Positions 1-11,600 of a stretch of DNA of 64,000 bases are shown piece after piece. Each line of letters begins with the position of its first letter. Positions within the stretch are counted from its first letter, which is position 1. This stretch comes from Albula goreensis. Its lineage: Eukaryota; Chordata; Actinopteri; Albuliformes; Albulidae. The translations under genes were made by a program, and so were the position numbers. The notes under the pieces are model-generated. The model searched no databases and was not told the origin of the DNA. It saw nothing but the letters and a program-made list of their open reading frames with translations. The DNA lies in NCBI GenBank assembly GCA_022829145.1, contig CM040746.1:5573184-5637183 (forward strand). Reading direction: 5' to 3'.

Positions 1-43
1 TTGGCATGCTTGTCTGTATTCCCTCCATCTTTGGGGTGTCCAG

Positions 44-2042
44 GACGACAGTGATGTGGACCCTCCCACTGTCCAAGAGGATATGATCGAGTTCAAGCTG
101 TCGTACGAGGTGTGGCGCATCAGCACTTGGGCAGTCTCCGTCAGACAGGTGAGTCGCTAAAGGCGCTGTATGTATCTAGCGTAACCCTACTCATCTTCCA
201 CAGTTTTACAGGTTATAAGGATTTTTGATAAGAAGATCTGTGGTTGATCTTGGCTTGTCTCTTACCTCCAGCCTAGAGAATACCATGCACTGTGTTGCAC
301 CTGGATGCCCAAGGATAGATATAATGATATAATAATGAGATGACAGATATAAAATGATATAGTAATAAGATGATGAATATGAAATAATATAAGAATGAGA
401 TGATGAATATGAAAGGATCATAAGGATCTTCTGTTCATGCGACACTGGATCTCAGGTGTTGGAAGACAGTGACGAGTCCGAGTTGAGTTTCACGATTCAC
501 CTGGAGGAGGTCAACAGCCCAGAGAAGCTGCAGTGGGACGTGCAGAAGACCCAAACGGACATCCGAGAGTTCCACAGCAATCTGCAGGTACGGGACAGGT
601 GTGACAGTTCCACAACAATCTGCAGGTAACGTTTTAAATGTAATGAATAAGCAGGTTATTTCTGATTAAATTGCACGTCAAATGGCAGCAAGTGTGATGC
701 TCTGCACAGAATGACTGTTAATCATTCCTCATCTCTCAGAAACAGTACTCCATGTGATGCACAAGACATTTATGAGCCCTAACTATCGTCCACTGCATAG
801 TAAAAATTTAAGCTCAAACAATGAACAAGTACTTATACATTGCTTTGTTGTAAAGAAATGTAAGACCTGAAATCTGAATCTGTTAGATATTTTGTGCTTT
901 TTTTACACTAAAACCAAACAGTACAAAACAATGAGCCTCCAATGGCTGAATACAGAGTAGTGTAAGAAATATTTAATCCTTGTAATTACATAATGTCCCT
1001 CGTACAGAGACACTAATGCTGTGTCCCAAAAGCACACTACACCCGATTTCTAGGCTTTTTTTTAGTGTGTAGTACATAGTGTGGCTAATTTCTGTCACAC
1101 ACTATGCACTAGATAGTACAAGTATATGCATGAACAATGGCGGTGATCCAAAGTGTGGCCTGCATGGAAACTATTGTCCCAGAATGCAACGTGAAGTGGA
1201 AAGGGAGGTGCCTCCTGCAACCGAAAATTTCGAACAAAATGGTGGATGCAGAAGCATCATCATCAACACTGATGACACGTTTCCTGGATAGTAAAATATA
1301 CTATCAAGCGTGTTCATTCTTGTACACTAACTAGTGAAAACATGCACTTTCTAGAAAAGTAGACAGTGTATACACAATAGTGTGGAGTATGTAGTCTGCT
1401 CTTGGGACACAGGGTAATTCTCATATCTTGCATTTCTAAATAATTTCTGAATTTCTTCATTTTTTTCTAGAATGATTTTTTTTTCAGAAATGAGAAATAT
1501 GTCATGTGAAATTCAAGCATTGATGACATACTGCCACACTGTGTGTTAATCTTCATCAAACAGTGAAAGATTACAGGGAGGGTGAAAAGCGTTAGTCAGT
1601 TCTAGAGCTGGCTCAGCTGTGTGGACTGTAGCTGTTGTGTGTCTTTCACAGGGTTGTGGTAACCTGCCCTCTCTGTCAGAGCTGCTGGAGAGCACGGAGA
1701 GAACCATCGACGCTGAGTTTAAACAGGAGGCCAGAGATTCACTGGAAACGTTCCTACAGGTACACATGGTCCCTCCCTCACCACTGCACACTGTGTGTAC
1801 GTGTGCCTGACAGTGTTAAAAGGTTGGGAGAAGACATCATCTGACAGCTGAAAAAATAGACACAATTTGATGTGACTCTTTCCTGTCTGTGTATGTGTGT
1901 ACATGCTTGTGAGATGGTGTAAATGCTCAGAAAAAGTTATCTGAAAGATTGAGTGAAAGAAGTCAGTTGAAAAATGTATTTACTTGTGTGTGCATGTTTG
2001 TGTGTGTCTGTGTGTGTGTGTCTGTGGTGTGTGTCTATGTGT

Positions 2043-2079
<37 letters not shown>

Positions 2080-5000
2080 ATGTGTGTGTGTGTGCGTGTG
2101 TATGTGTGTGTGTGTGCGTGTGTGTGTCTATGTGTGTGTGTGTGTGTGTGTGTGCATGTTTGTGTGTGGTGTCTGTGTGTGTGTGTGTGTGGGTGTGTGT
2201 GTACCTCTCTCCCACAGGAGCTGCTGAGAGACAGGCAGCAGGGCCAGAGCCTGGAGGTGTTTCAGTTTCTGTGCCCCCTGGAGCGGTTGCTGACTGGAAT
2301 GGAGCCCAATGGGGGAGTGTGGAGCTTTCTGAGCGGCCTGGCCTACATCCTGACCCCAGCACCAGAGGAGGACGAGGTCAGCAGCATGTGTGTGTGTCTG
2401 TGTGTACACATATAATTTGCAATACTGTTCTTTACAGTGTGTATTAGTGAAATTAAATGACTGCTTAGTTTAAGGCACGGTGTGAAACTAGAAATAGAAT
2501 CCAAAATGGCACCTTATCATTATCAAGCTCTTTCTCGTCATTGAGGCATAAAACCAAATCGAGTCGTACTTTCCCCTTGATTAAAAAAAAAAAATGTATC
2601 AAAACATTTATCAAAACAGCCAAAGTTGGCAAGGTCACTCAAAATGTGTGATTTTGAAAGACAACAGGAAAGAGAAGAATTGATGTTCTCATTAACTGTG
2701 TAGTCAGCTGCTTTATATGACTGTAATCCACTGAGTAACAATACAAACTCATAGGCCGTGGGGATAGAAAGCCTTCCTCTTACAGTATGTGAGTGCTGCA
2801 GACGCCTCTGACGTGCATAGAGACATTGACCCGCTTCTCTCTCTCCATCAACAAATTTATTGGTTTTATTGTGGTATTAAACATTAATGTTTTACTTGGT
2901 GTTCAACCTGCCATAAAGAATATACAAAGATCACCTCTACATTTGTGTTCAGCATAGAATGTGTAAAATAATACAAGCAGAGTGACAAAAGGCAGCACAC
3001 TTTCAGTTGTCCCCTTTCACGTACGGTACTGAAATTCTGGCCTTTGTCTCACTGAGGTATCAGTTATCTGTGACTCGGAAGTGAGAAATTCTCTGGTTTC
3101 TCTGTGGCTCTCTGCTGAGTGTCTGCTGTCCAACGACGACTGAATTTATAGCCATGAGCTTATTTATGCATTCACTGCCTTTTTATTCAAAGTTTAACTA
3201 TGCAAAAATGTTTTATAAACCTATAACATTTTAACAGTAAATGTCCAAGAGACAATTAGAAAAAGGGCAGCACGGTGATCCTTTTTTTTTTTGTAACTTG
3301 ACACCTATCATCATTAGTGTGGTCCACAGTACTAGCTTCCTAGAATGCAAACAATTTGGTTTGCAAATCAACCCCTCCTGTGAAGTGGCCAGTAATTGTC
3401 TTTGCTGTGTGCCCTGATGTTGTCCCCATATAGCCAATGCTGCCCTCTGGTGTCAGCTCAAAGAATGACAATGTCTGTAACTCATGCAGTGCATGGGGCT
3501 GCTGAATTATTGTTGTTCAATCAGGCTATGGTTCTGTTTCTAATGAATACACACATAGGTGACCTCTAAAAGTGGATGTGCCATTACAATGCTACGCCAT
3601 TAGCATAGCACTCTGTACCTAAACCTGTGCTGCTCCCTCCTGATCCCAGACAGTAGCACTGCGAAGATTCAGTCTAGCCAAATTTACTTTTACCTGAAAT
3701 TTTAAGCAGACAGTTCTGATGTAGGAGTTTGAAGAAGAGCACACCTTCATTCCTTCAGTAACGTACTGAACCAGTTAGCTACATCACACCTGTGATAAAT
3801 GCAGGTCCTTATGTCTCATCATTTTATCAGGAAGTCACAAAATTGACTTTCATAGCCAAGAAGCTAATTCTTTAAATGACAAATTCATTTCCAGAACATT
3901 ATGGAAAACCATTTTCAGGTGACTTCAGGATACGAAATACAGTTGGAAAGGTCAAAAATCAAGTCACTACTGTCAAAAAAATTGTGGAATTTAAGAAGGA
4001 AACAAAGCCAGCACAGGCTATAGCTCTCCCAGACCAGGACTGTGGAACACTGATACAACAGTCAAGCACAGCGTAGCTTCAGCACCTACATACCCTGCTT
4101 AATAAGGCCCAATAATTCATCCAAGGATCCAACTGACATGGAGCAAATACCAATAGTGCCTCAGGCCCCTTATAAAGCGACATACTTACACACTGCAAAT
4201 TTAAACACCTAAAACATCTGAGAAAACCAAAGTAGTCCATTTGTCAGTTTTTATCAGTCACAAAGGATATTAAAATGCTATCATGCAGTTACATAGTAAA
4301 AAAATAAATAGCAAAAATGGATTGAGTATGTTCAAATGGTGGGCCTGCATTCACTGTGATCGTGAACTTACCTACTTTTCCCCTTTCAATAATATGAAAT
4401 TGTAGATTTTTAGTTCAAATACCTTCCGCCCATTTTGCCTGCTTTAGGATGCGTGAGCCACTGAGCTGGACAGTGTCTTGCCCCTAGTTGTATGACCATT
4501 GCGCAGATTGTTCTAAAAATTCTCATTGAATAAAATCGGTTTGTTCTGAATGAACTAGACACGTCCATGTTGGTTACAAGAGGTTCAAGCACTTATCAAG
4601 AGGTTGAGCTGACAGAAGCAGATGACTTGCTGTTGTGTTCTCAGGAAGTCGGTGTACAAGGACCTGCCAGACCTGATGAGCTGGACACAGCGGGGGCAGA
4701 ATCTGAGGGCCCTGCCAGGCCTCATGACCTGGACACAGAGGGGGCGGAGTCTGAGGGCCCTGCCAGGCCTCATGACCTGGACACAGAGGGGGCGGAGTCT
4801 GAGGGCCCTGCCAGGCCACATGACCTGGACACAGGGGGCGGAGTCTGAGGGCCCTGCCAAGCCAGAGGATGAGCAGGCAGACCTCGGCAGCAGCTGCAGA
4901 GCCCTCCTCAGGCCTCCGCCCAGTCCTGGCGGGCCGCCAGCAGGTTCCACTGATGACACCCAGGAGGATGTTCCAGGTTTCCAGGCGGCGAGTCTGCCGG

Positions 5001-6902
5001 TCTCAGATCCTTCTGATGATCGAGCCTCTGTGAGGGCAGCATCCTCCAGCCAGGACCACAGAGGCCTGCAGTGTGACTCCATCGACGGGCCCCCCTTCTC
5101 CTTCGGCATAAAGACAAACAATCCATTAAATAAAATATCTGCTGGGATCCAAAACAAGAGACTGAAGAGCCAAACCAGTGGAGGCAGGGCACAGAGGCGG
5201 ACAGAATCGGAGCCAAATAAGAAGCAAGTTAATCAGGAGGAACAGGAAGCCACCAAAGCAATAATCAATCTGTTGAAAGAAATATCAGGTTTTTGCTGAT
5301 TACTTCTGTTTCTTCTTCACTGTGACAGTGGAAATCACTGTTGAATGAGGCCTCATGAGTCCTATCATATGTGGGACTGATGTTGCTTTAATGTTTGAAC
5401 CAATCAAAAGATGGTGCTTTGCACAGAAGAAAAATGATTGGCTCAATGCAGCTTGATACATTTATGGAAGCTCCGCCCACCCTCATGACACCTCATTCTC
5501 CCATCACTTGTGGTAACTAGAGTAAACGAGTTCATTGTTGTTTTCCATGGTATTTAAATCAGTGCTTTTCTCTTTTTCTCAGGTAATTCACTCCTTGTGA
5601 ATATAGTTGATACCATTTTAAAACCCATGATGCCATTAGTGAAAAGGTAAGAGCTTTTGAAAAAAGATTATTCATTCCAATATTTATTAAAATAGTGGCC
5701 ATTTGTTTCACAGCTGCAGCAGAAAGGAAGGCGGCTGATGTCACACATCTGGCAGCAAATCAGGTGTCTTTCACAACGTTGTATTCCGCCCACCATCAGG
5801 AAGGTGAACAGCTTCCTGAAGAAGATGAACCCCACGGAGGGCCAGATGGCCTCCTACATTGATAGGCTAAGGGAGAAGCTGTGGCCGGGGGGAGTACCAG
5901 CGGTCTCGGGACCGGACCGAACCAGTGAGCAAAAGAGTGAGACCAAAGAGAGAGCCCTTCAACTCATCAACACCAAATGTATGTACAACCAAGTTCCAGT
6001 CAACTCAGGGAAATAACTGAAGTTTATTAACTGAACAATTTTCATATTGTAGGACTTTCACTTATTTTCTTTACATGAATTGACAGAATTGAAATGTAAT
6101 TTTTATTGTATCTTTATTGTTTCCCATTTTCCCCAGGTTTAGCATGCACAGCCGTGTTTTTATGCTGTGTTCAGATTTGCGTTAAGTTAGCTGTGTGTTA
6201 AGTTAGCTGCGAGTTAACTGCCCCATGCAGCATGGGATGTGTTAGCTTGCTATGTGTGTTTACAAACCAAGGCCTGTGTGCCATTTTAACATTGCATATT
6301 TTCATTGTGTGTACAGTATAGAGCTTATTTTCAGCTTGTTTTACAGAAACAGTACACAAAAAACTGTGTAGATAGAACTGTATGTAGATATTAACTACCG
6401 ATCATGATCTTCATCATTTTCTCTCATTTTGAAAACTAGTCGTTCTGTTATAGTCCTTCTCACTGGCACCCAACAGTCATCACCACCCATACGCACAAAC
6501 ATACGCTCTGTCTTCCTTCAGGCTCAAATTTCTTCTTATTAAAGAAGAGTGATGGTGAGACAGTGTTTAAGATCTTCCAGGACACTCAGGAGAATAAAAA
6601 GCTGGTTTACGTGAGTAGCGTCGTGTGTGAGTGAGTGGGCGAGTGTGTGTGTGTGTGTGTGTGGGTGGGGGGGGGGTATATAAAACGTACAGCTCAGAAC
6701 TCACGCAGAATTCTCATTCAAGTGTAGCACTTATCTGCTTTGCATGATGTTCTGCCACATGTCACATAATTGAATTGATCATAGATTTAGTGAAGTGTTG
6801 GAGATTGTTGTGTTTGATGTTTCTTTATTCTTTTCCCTGTAGATGCTGCTGTCACTCTTGTTGAGGAGGTTAATGCCCAGAGAGGTCTCTCTGAATGTCT
6901 GA
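44..6902 (+). CDS. Sorting-nexin-like protein, C-terminal part (PX domain plus nexin C domain), partial at 5' end
   Basis: Exons read on the plus strand with GT-AG borders: 44-148, 456-587, 1652-1759, 2218-2376, 4645-5288, 5583-5638 (or 5646), 5714-5978, 6522-6610 and 6843-6902, where TGA ends the frame. The first four exons join in phase 0 and form a PX-like fold, from a WRISTWAVSVRQ strand through LPSLSELL to a helix ending FLCPLERLL. The usual RRYSDF phosphoinositide loop is replaced by QKTQTDIREF, so lipid binding may be weak or lost. Exon five is a low-complexity linker with 16-residue repeats. Exons six to nine resemble the C-terminal nexin domain of the SNX13/14/19/25 group, including the LREKLWPGG motif. 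Members tether membranes or bind endosomal lipids. Two problems are visible. A 2-bp deletion in exon five shifts the frame (near 4834). The strong donor at 5647 would also shift the frame, whereas the weaker GTGAAA donor at 5639 keeps it. Upstream exons are outside the window. I do not recognise the exact orthologue. Confidence 0.75.
316..418. repeat. AT-rich short tandem repeat
   Basis: About three degenerate copies of a ~30-bp unit of the form GATGATGAATATGAAATAAT lie inside the intron between the first two visible nexin exons. It looks like simple-sequence expansion. Confidence 0.5.
1019..1412. mobile_element. Non-autonomous DNA transposon (MITE) with terminal inverted repeats
   Basis: The left end CTGTGTCCCAAAAGCACACT (1019 onward) is matched at the right end (1390-1412) by its reverse complement, which reads CTGTGTCCCAAGAGCAGACT. 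The 23-bp inverted repeats differ at two positions. The ~394-bp interior has further inverted motifs built on TAGTGTGTAGTACATAGTGTG-like sequence and no transposase. TIRs starting CTGTGTCCCAAA are common in fish MITE families. I could not identify a clear target-site duplication, so the insertion is probably old. It sits in an intron of the nexin-like gene. Confidence 0.75.
1984..2203. repeat. TG microsatellite with interruptions
   Basis: Roughly 220 bp of (TG)n with TC, TA and CG interruptions ends only ~14 bases before the 3' splice site of the nexin exon at 2218. The repeat therefore occupies the position of the polypyrimidine tract, and its length could influence splicing. Open frames through it are compositional artefacts. 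Confidence 0.9.
4673..4862 (+). repeat. 48-bp coding minisatellite (16-residue repeats) in a nexin exon
   Basis: Four consecutive units at 4673-4720, 4721-4768, 4769-4816 and 4817-4862. The first three are 48 bp and the last is 46 bp. In frame with the upstream exons they encode GPARPHDLDTEGAESE-type repeats. The last unit has ACAGGGGGCGG where the others have ACAGAGGGGGCGG, a loss of two bases. That sends the upstream frame into a TGA at 4846-4848, while the long downstream frame, which runs to the end of the exon, is offset by exactly two bases. Confidence 0.9.
6641..6677. repeat. TG microsatellite followed by a G run
   Basis: A short (TG)n tract followed by about ten G residues, just downstream of the donor of the exon ending at 6610. 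Confidence 0.8.
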
Positions 6903-7726
6903 ACAGCAACAGTCCTGTATGGACCAAGACTGTCTGAACAGCAGTCACACCAAAGCCATTACTGCCTATATTTGCACTTCGTACATTTTAATAACTGAAT
7001 AGTGGCAATATTTTTCATTTGGCTGGATGTCTGGAAAAACATGTTTGCAGGTTTATAATGTAGTACAAACTTTATTTGAGTGTCACAAAAAACAGCCATG
7101 CAATCACAACAGCCATACAGTCACAACTGCGATTGTGATTTCAGCATGATCTTTTGTCTAAAAAAATATTTCAGCATTAAGTTGCATTTAAAATGAACTA
7201 TTGTTTGTTAATAGTTTGTAGAATCTCAGGGTTATCGAAGAATACATTCAGCAAATTGCAAAGTGTTGCAAACAATATCATCTGAGACTGTGAGATCACT
7301 TAAGATGTGAAGGAGCTATTATCAATATGCTGTATACTCTGGTTTTTCCTGTAGTTCTATGTTTTTCACAGGGGTACAGACAACTTTTTAATTGGTGAAT
7401 TATGTAAACGAGTGAATTGCATGCATAGTTTTTATTTTGTATATTGACTTGAATACCTATGAAGACCACACTTGAAATGTGAAAGACAACCACATCCTGT
7501 TTTGTGTATATATATGAAAGTAGCATTTTTTTTTTCATTTTGATGAGCCATGAGAATTGCTGTTTATACACATTGTTTTTTCTTAATTTATGCATGAGTC
7601 CTGCTACAGGTGTCTTTCACACTTTTTAGAGGGAACTTTCAACTTTTTAGTAAAATGATATGCCTATTGTCACATTTTATGTGAAAGATATTTAATATCA
7701 CATTTTAAATATTGTCAAAAACTCAT

Positions 7727-7732
7727 AATAAA
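7727..7732 (+). terminator. Polyadenylation signal AATAAA of the nexin-like gene
   Basis: A canonical AATAAA lies ~825 bases after the TGA at 6900-6902, in an AT-rich stretch followed by T-rich sequence. It would give an ordinary-length 3' UTR. Some upstream AT-rich sequence could offer weaker signals. Confidence 0.55.
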
Positions 7733-7744
7733 AGTATTTTATTA

Positions 7745-8560
7745 TACGTTGGTAAATTCAGTCCTTTTTTATTTCAAATTGTAGCTAATCACTTAGAAGT
7801 GGCTGGTTTGCTTAATAATGCTTATATTGCTTATCTCAAGATTAGATTTAGTTAATAATTTTCCTCCATGAATAAAGTAACTTCCTGAGCTGTGAACATT
7901 TGCGGTATTAGAAACTAATTCGTCAAGTTGATGATATGAATACACACACTGATATGAATACATCCTAAAGCAAATTTAGTGGGTCAGAGAAGACAGCTTT
8001 GACGTTCCGTGACGACATTAAATGAGAAGAATAAACGGCCCCTTGGCTGTTGCCCCACAAGTAAGTGCTAAATCCATGACAGTTCAACCAATTCGGAGCG
8101 CTAATACGAATTAAGAAAGAAACTAGTACCAAAGATGGCACAGGAAGAAGCTGTTACTCTGATAATACTGTACTGACGAGCTTGTTGAACGTGTGACGCA
8201 ATGATTGCAAGTTCAACAGCAGAATGACCATCTCACGTTAGAAACAAGAAGGGTGTCCCGGTAAAACATTCATCGGAACAAAAACCAAAATATTGTAAGT
8301 GACTCACAAACAACTGCGTATATGTTGACTCTAAGAAATAAAAGTCACAATACATTAGATTATTCAAAATTGTGCAGATATATTGCAATTACTTAATTCA
8401 TTTCTGTCGCCTCTCCCCGCGTCAGAAGTGGTATGGTCCCAAGTCTTCTCATATCCTGGCTTAGGAAATAGGCAGACTGACAGTAGAAATACGTAGCGAC
8501 GGCTGTGTGCTGGGGTTGACGAAGATAGTAAGAAGTGACATTGTCTATTTAAATCAGGAA
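7745..8560. other. Intergenic region with the ube2a promoter and 5' UTR
   Basis: No coding exon is visible. This ~0.8-kb gap separates the nexin polyadenylation signal from the ube2a start codon, so the ube2a promoter must lie here or in the adjoining sequence. I see no clear TATA box; the transcription start was not located. Confidence 0.5.
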
Positions 8561-8601
8561 GTGAAAACTTTGTTTCAGTTTTCATTTTTATTTACACGAA
8601 G

Positions 8602-11600
8602 ATGTCAACTCCAGCTAGACGGCGTTTAATGAGAGATTTTAAAAGGTAAGCGGTAGAAAAAAATAACCAAGTCTTTTTCTCGGGCATTTTGTACATCTAC
8701 AACTAACATGGCGACTTTTTAAATATTGTAGCTAACGCGTTAGCGAGCCAGCTACACTTGACAGAGAGCTAGCGACGAAAATTTCGCCGGGCATGTCAGG
8801 GCCGGTACCACGAAGGTTGTGTCGTGGGGGTAGCTGTTGTCTGGGGAAATGTAGAGGATTTTGTTGAAATATCTTACATGGAACATTTTACATTCATTTC
8901 ACAGGCTTCAAGAAGACCCCCCAGCTGGAGTTAGTGGCGCTCCCTCTGAAAATAATATTATGGTGTGGAATGCAGTAATATTTGGGTAAGTAGCCCTCTC
9001 GCAGTTGCTATCTAAAGCTAGATCAAGGGAACAATAGGTAATTTCCCCCTGTCGTGTGGTAAGATCGTTATTTTGCAGCCCGTTTTGTAGGGTGACAAAA
9101 ATAAGATCCATTCGGTGTTGCTAATAGCAGTAGCTGTACTCGCTATGTGCTCGAAAGCGTGCTTTCAGATGAACATTTGTTAATAAATATAATCTCTCCG
9201 ATTGTTGGCTTTTTATAACATTAGTTATCCATTCAGACAGATTGATCTCCAGCATGTTATCTTAATGTTTTAGTAAAGCCATTCATATAGTACTTTAATT
9301 ATTGCCCCCAAACTAAGTGCTGGAAAGGCTGTTTAAATTCAGTTCTTATAAGGGTATTATGGTTATGGAAAGTAATGTCTGTAATGCCTCCGTTTGGATG
9401 CTTTTAACTCTGCGTAGTGCATGTGTTGAGTTATGTATAATGAGTAGGTTTGCAGAATAAATGCAACAGGGTGCAGGTCGAATGGTATAACTCTTGGAAC
9501 TATGGTGTTGTAATTGGTTGTGAATTTCTCATGTAAACTGAAGTGAAGAAATTATTGATAATTAATGCATTCTTCTCTTTTTCCAGCCCCGAGGGAACAC
9601 CTTTTGAAGATGGTAGGTCTGTGTGCTGAAGTTTTGTACATGATGAAGTAATGAGTACTCTTGACTTGCCATGGCCTTCCCATATAGTAGTTTTGAGATT
9701 CTGATGAATTGAATACCTTGGACTTTACCTTTTTAAGCTAAGGATAATTTTGTTGCACAATATACTTAACTGTGGCCAAGTAAACAAGCTGAATGCTGCA
9801 ATTATACAAGTTTAACCAGGCGTAGTAGAGGTGTAGTGGCGTTTGTAGATGTGTGACGGCAGGCCAGGGAAGTGGGAGGGGCTTTTGTGACCAGGTGGTA
9901 CTCTGCCCAATCAGAAGAGCACAGATGATGCTGCAGACTGAACTTTAATCTGCAGCACGGTGGCGCTGAGACTAAATCCGCGGCAGGCGTGAGAGGGCCG
10001 TCTGGGTCACGGCTGGGAATTGGGTCACGGCAGGGATTCAGAGCAAAACGAAGAGCAGATTTCCTATCTGGTTATGTAACTATGTCTGGTGAATGCTCAC
10101 GCTACGTTTTTCCTGAACTGCCGGAAGTCCTTTAAGTCTTCCTTTACGGAAAAGATTTGTCAACCGCATGAAAAGTGGCATAAAATGCATCGCTGCAGTG
10201 TGAAAGGGGCCCAGGCTTTTAGTATCTCCTTCAGCTCAGATGTACCCATCAGCTTTTGGCAGGAAGTCTGTTGGGGACAGGGGTCCATGGCAGCGCCGCT
10301 GTTTGCTTAGTAGTGGCAGCTTGTGAATTGGAGCATTGCCTTCAGCCCACACAGGACGTATCATGCTGTGGGTGTTAACACAGAGAGCTGGATCTCAGAG
10401 CATTCAGAAATAAGGAGCTGACCTGGGTCTCACATGACTCGCACCATAAGTGGGTGTGTTCTCCTGTTCCCGGCACACTCAGCGTTCACGCTCTGGCAAG
10501 GTGCTGTTTGTGCCTCGGAGCGTACCAGCCTCATATGGTGGCTCTATGGTGACATGCTTAGCATTCGCAGGCTGCAGACTGTGTGGGTTTGTATGGGGCT
10601 CATATGGGGGCTCTATGGTGACATGCTTAGCATTCGCAGGCTGCAGACTGTGTGGGTTTGTATGGGGCTCATATGGGGGCTCTTATGGTGACATGCTTAG
10701 CATTCGCAGGCTGCAGACTGTGTGGGTTTGTACCTCTGGTGACATGCTTAACATTAGTGGGCTGCAGACAATGGGCTTGCATGGGTGTCATGGGGGCTCT
10801 CTGGTGACGTGCTTAGCATTAGCGGGCTGCATACTGTGTGGTTTTGTATGGGGCTCATATGGGGGCTCTCTGGTGACATGCTTAGCATTAGCAGGCTGCA
10901 GACTGTACACACAGACACACATGTACACAAATAGACACAATTATTTTCCTTACACTCTCTTACTCCCTCTCTCACACACACGCATATGTGCACACAGGTA
11001 GCAGACAGGCTTGTCCCAGTGGGATTTTTGGGGGGATGGAAACTGTAGCTATCATGCATGGGCCAACGCTCTCAGCCTGAGAGCAGCACTGTGGTTGTGC
11101 AGGCTGTCTCTCTCTCCTCTAGGGGGAGTTAGATTCACAATTTGGCACAGTGCTGCCTTCTAACAGAGGATTTCAGTTTCCAGGGAAACCCCTGCCTCAT
11201 TGCTCGACAGGCACTCTGGCCATTCGGGTCTGGCATACGGTCTGGCTGCCCCAGCTGCAGGAGTTGCACAGTTGTAGCTCAGTAACTGTGCTGGGCCAGC
11301 TGGCTGAAGGAGGATGGTGTGGTGTTGGGATGCAGTTTCAGTCTGATGCCATGCAGAGGGAGAAACAGGGAGAATCCTGCACCATGAGGGGTTTGGATAG
11401 AAATCTGCACCAGAGTATGAATATGTGTGTTTCATATGGCACATTCCATTAACAAGTACATCTGCAAATAATAGGACAAAGTAAATGTGGAACCACTTTG
11501 GTACTACTGCTGCTCTTGTTTATTTTTGGACTGCAGTGCTAGTACCTGGCTTGTATTGCATGATTGTTGGACACTTAGCATTATTTGAAAACTTGTGTAC

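Noticed and set aside
1937-2447. Long open frames of Cys/Val or His/Thr repeats
   Set aside because: They are translations of the TG/CA microsatellite. The only real coding piece is the nexin exon at 2218-2376.
3264-3300. GGGCAGCACGGTG followed by a T run, reminiscent of a fish retroposon
   Set aside because: Only a short fragment is present; no promoter boxes or tail.
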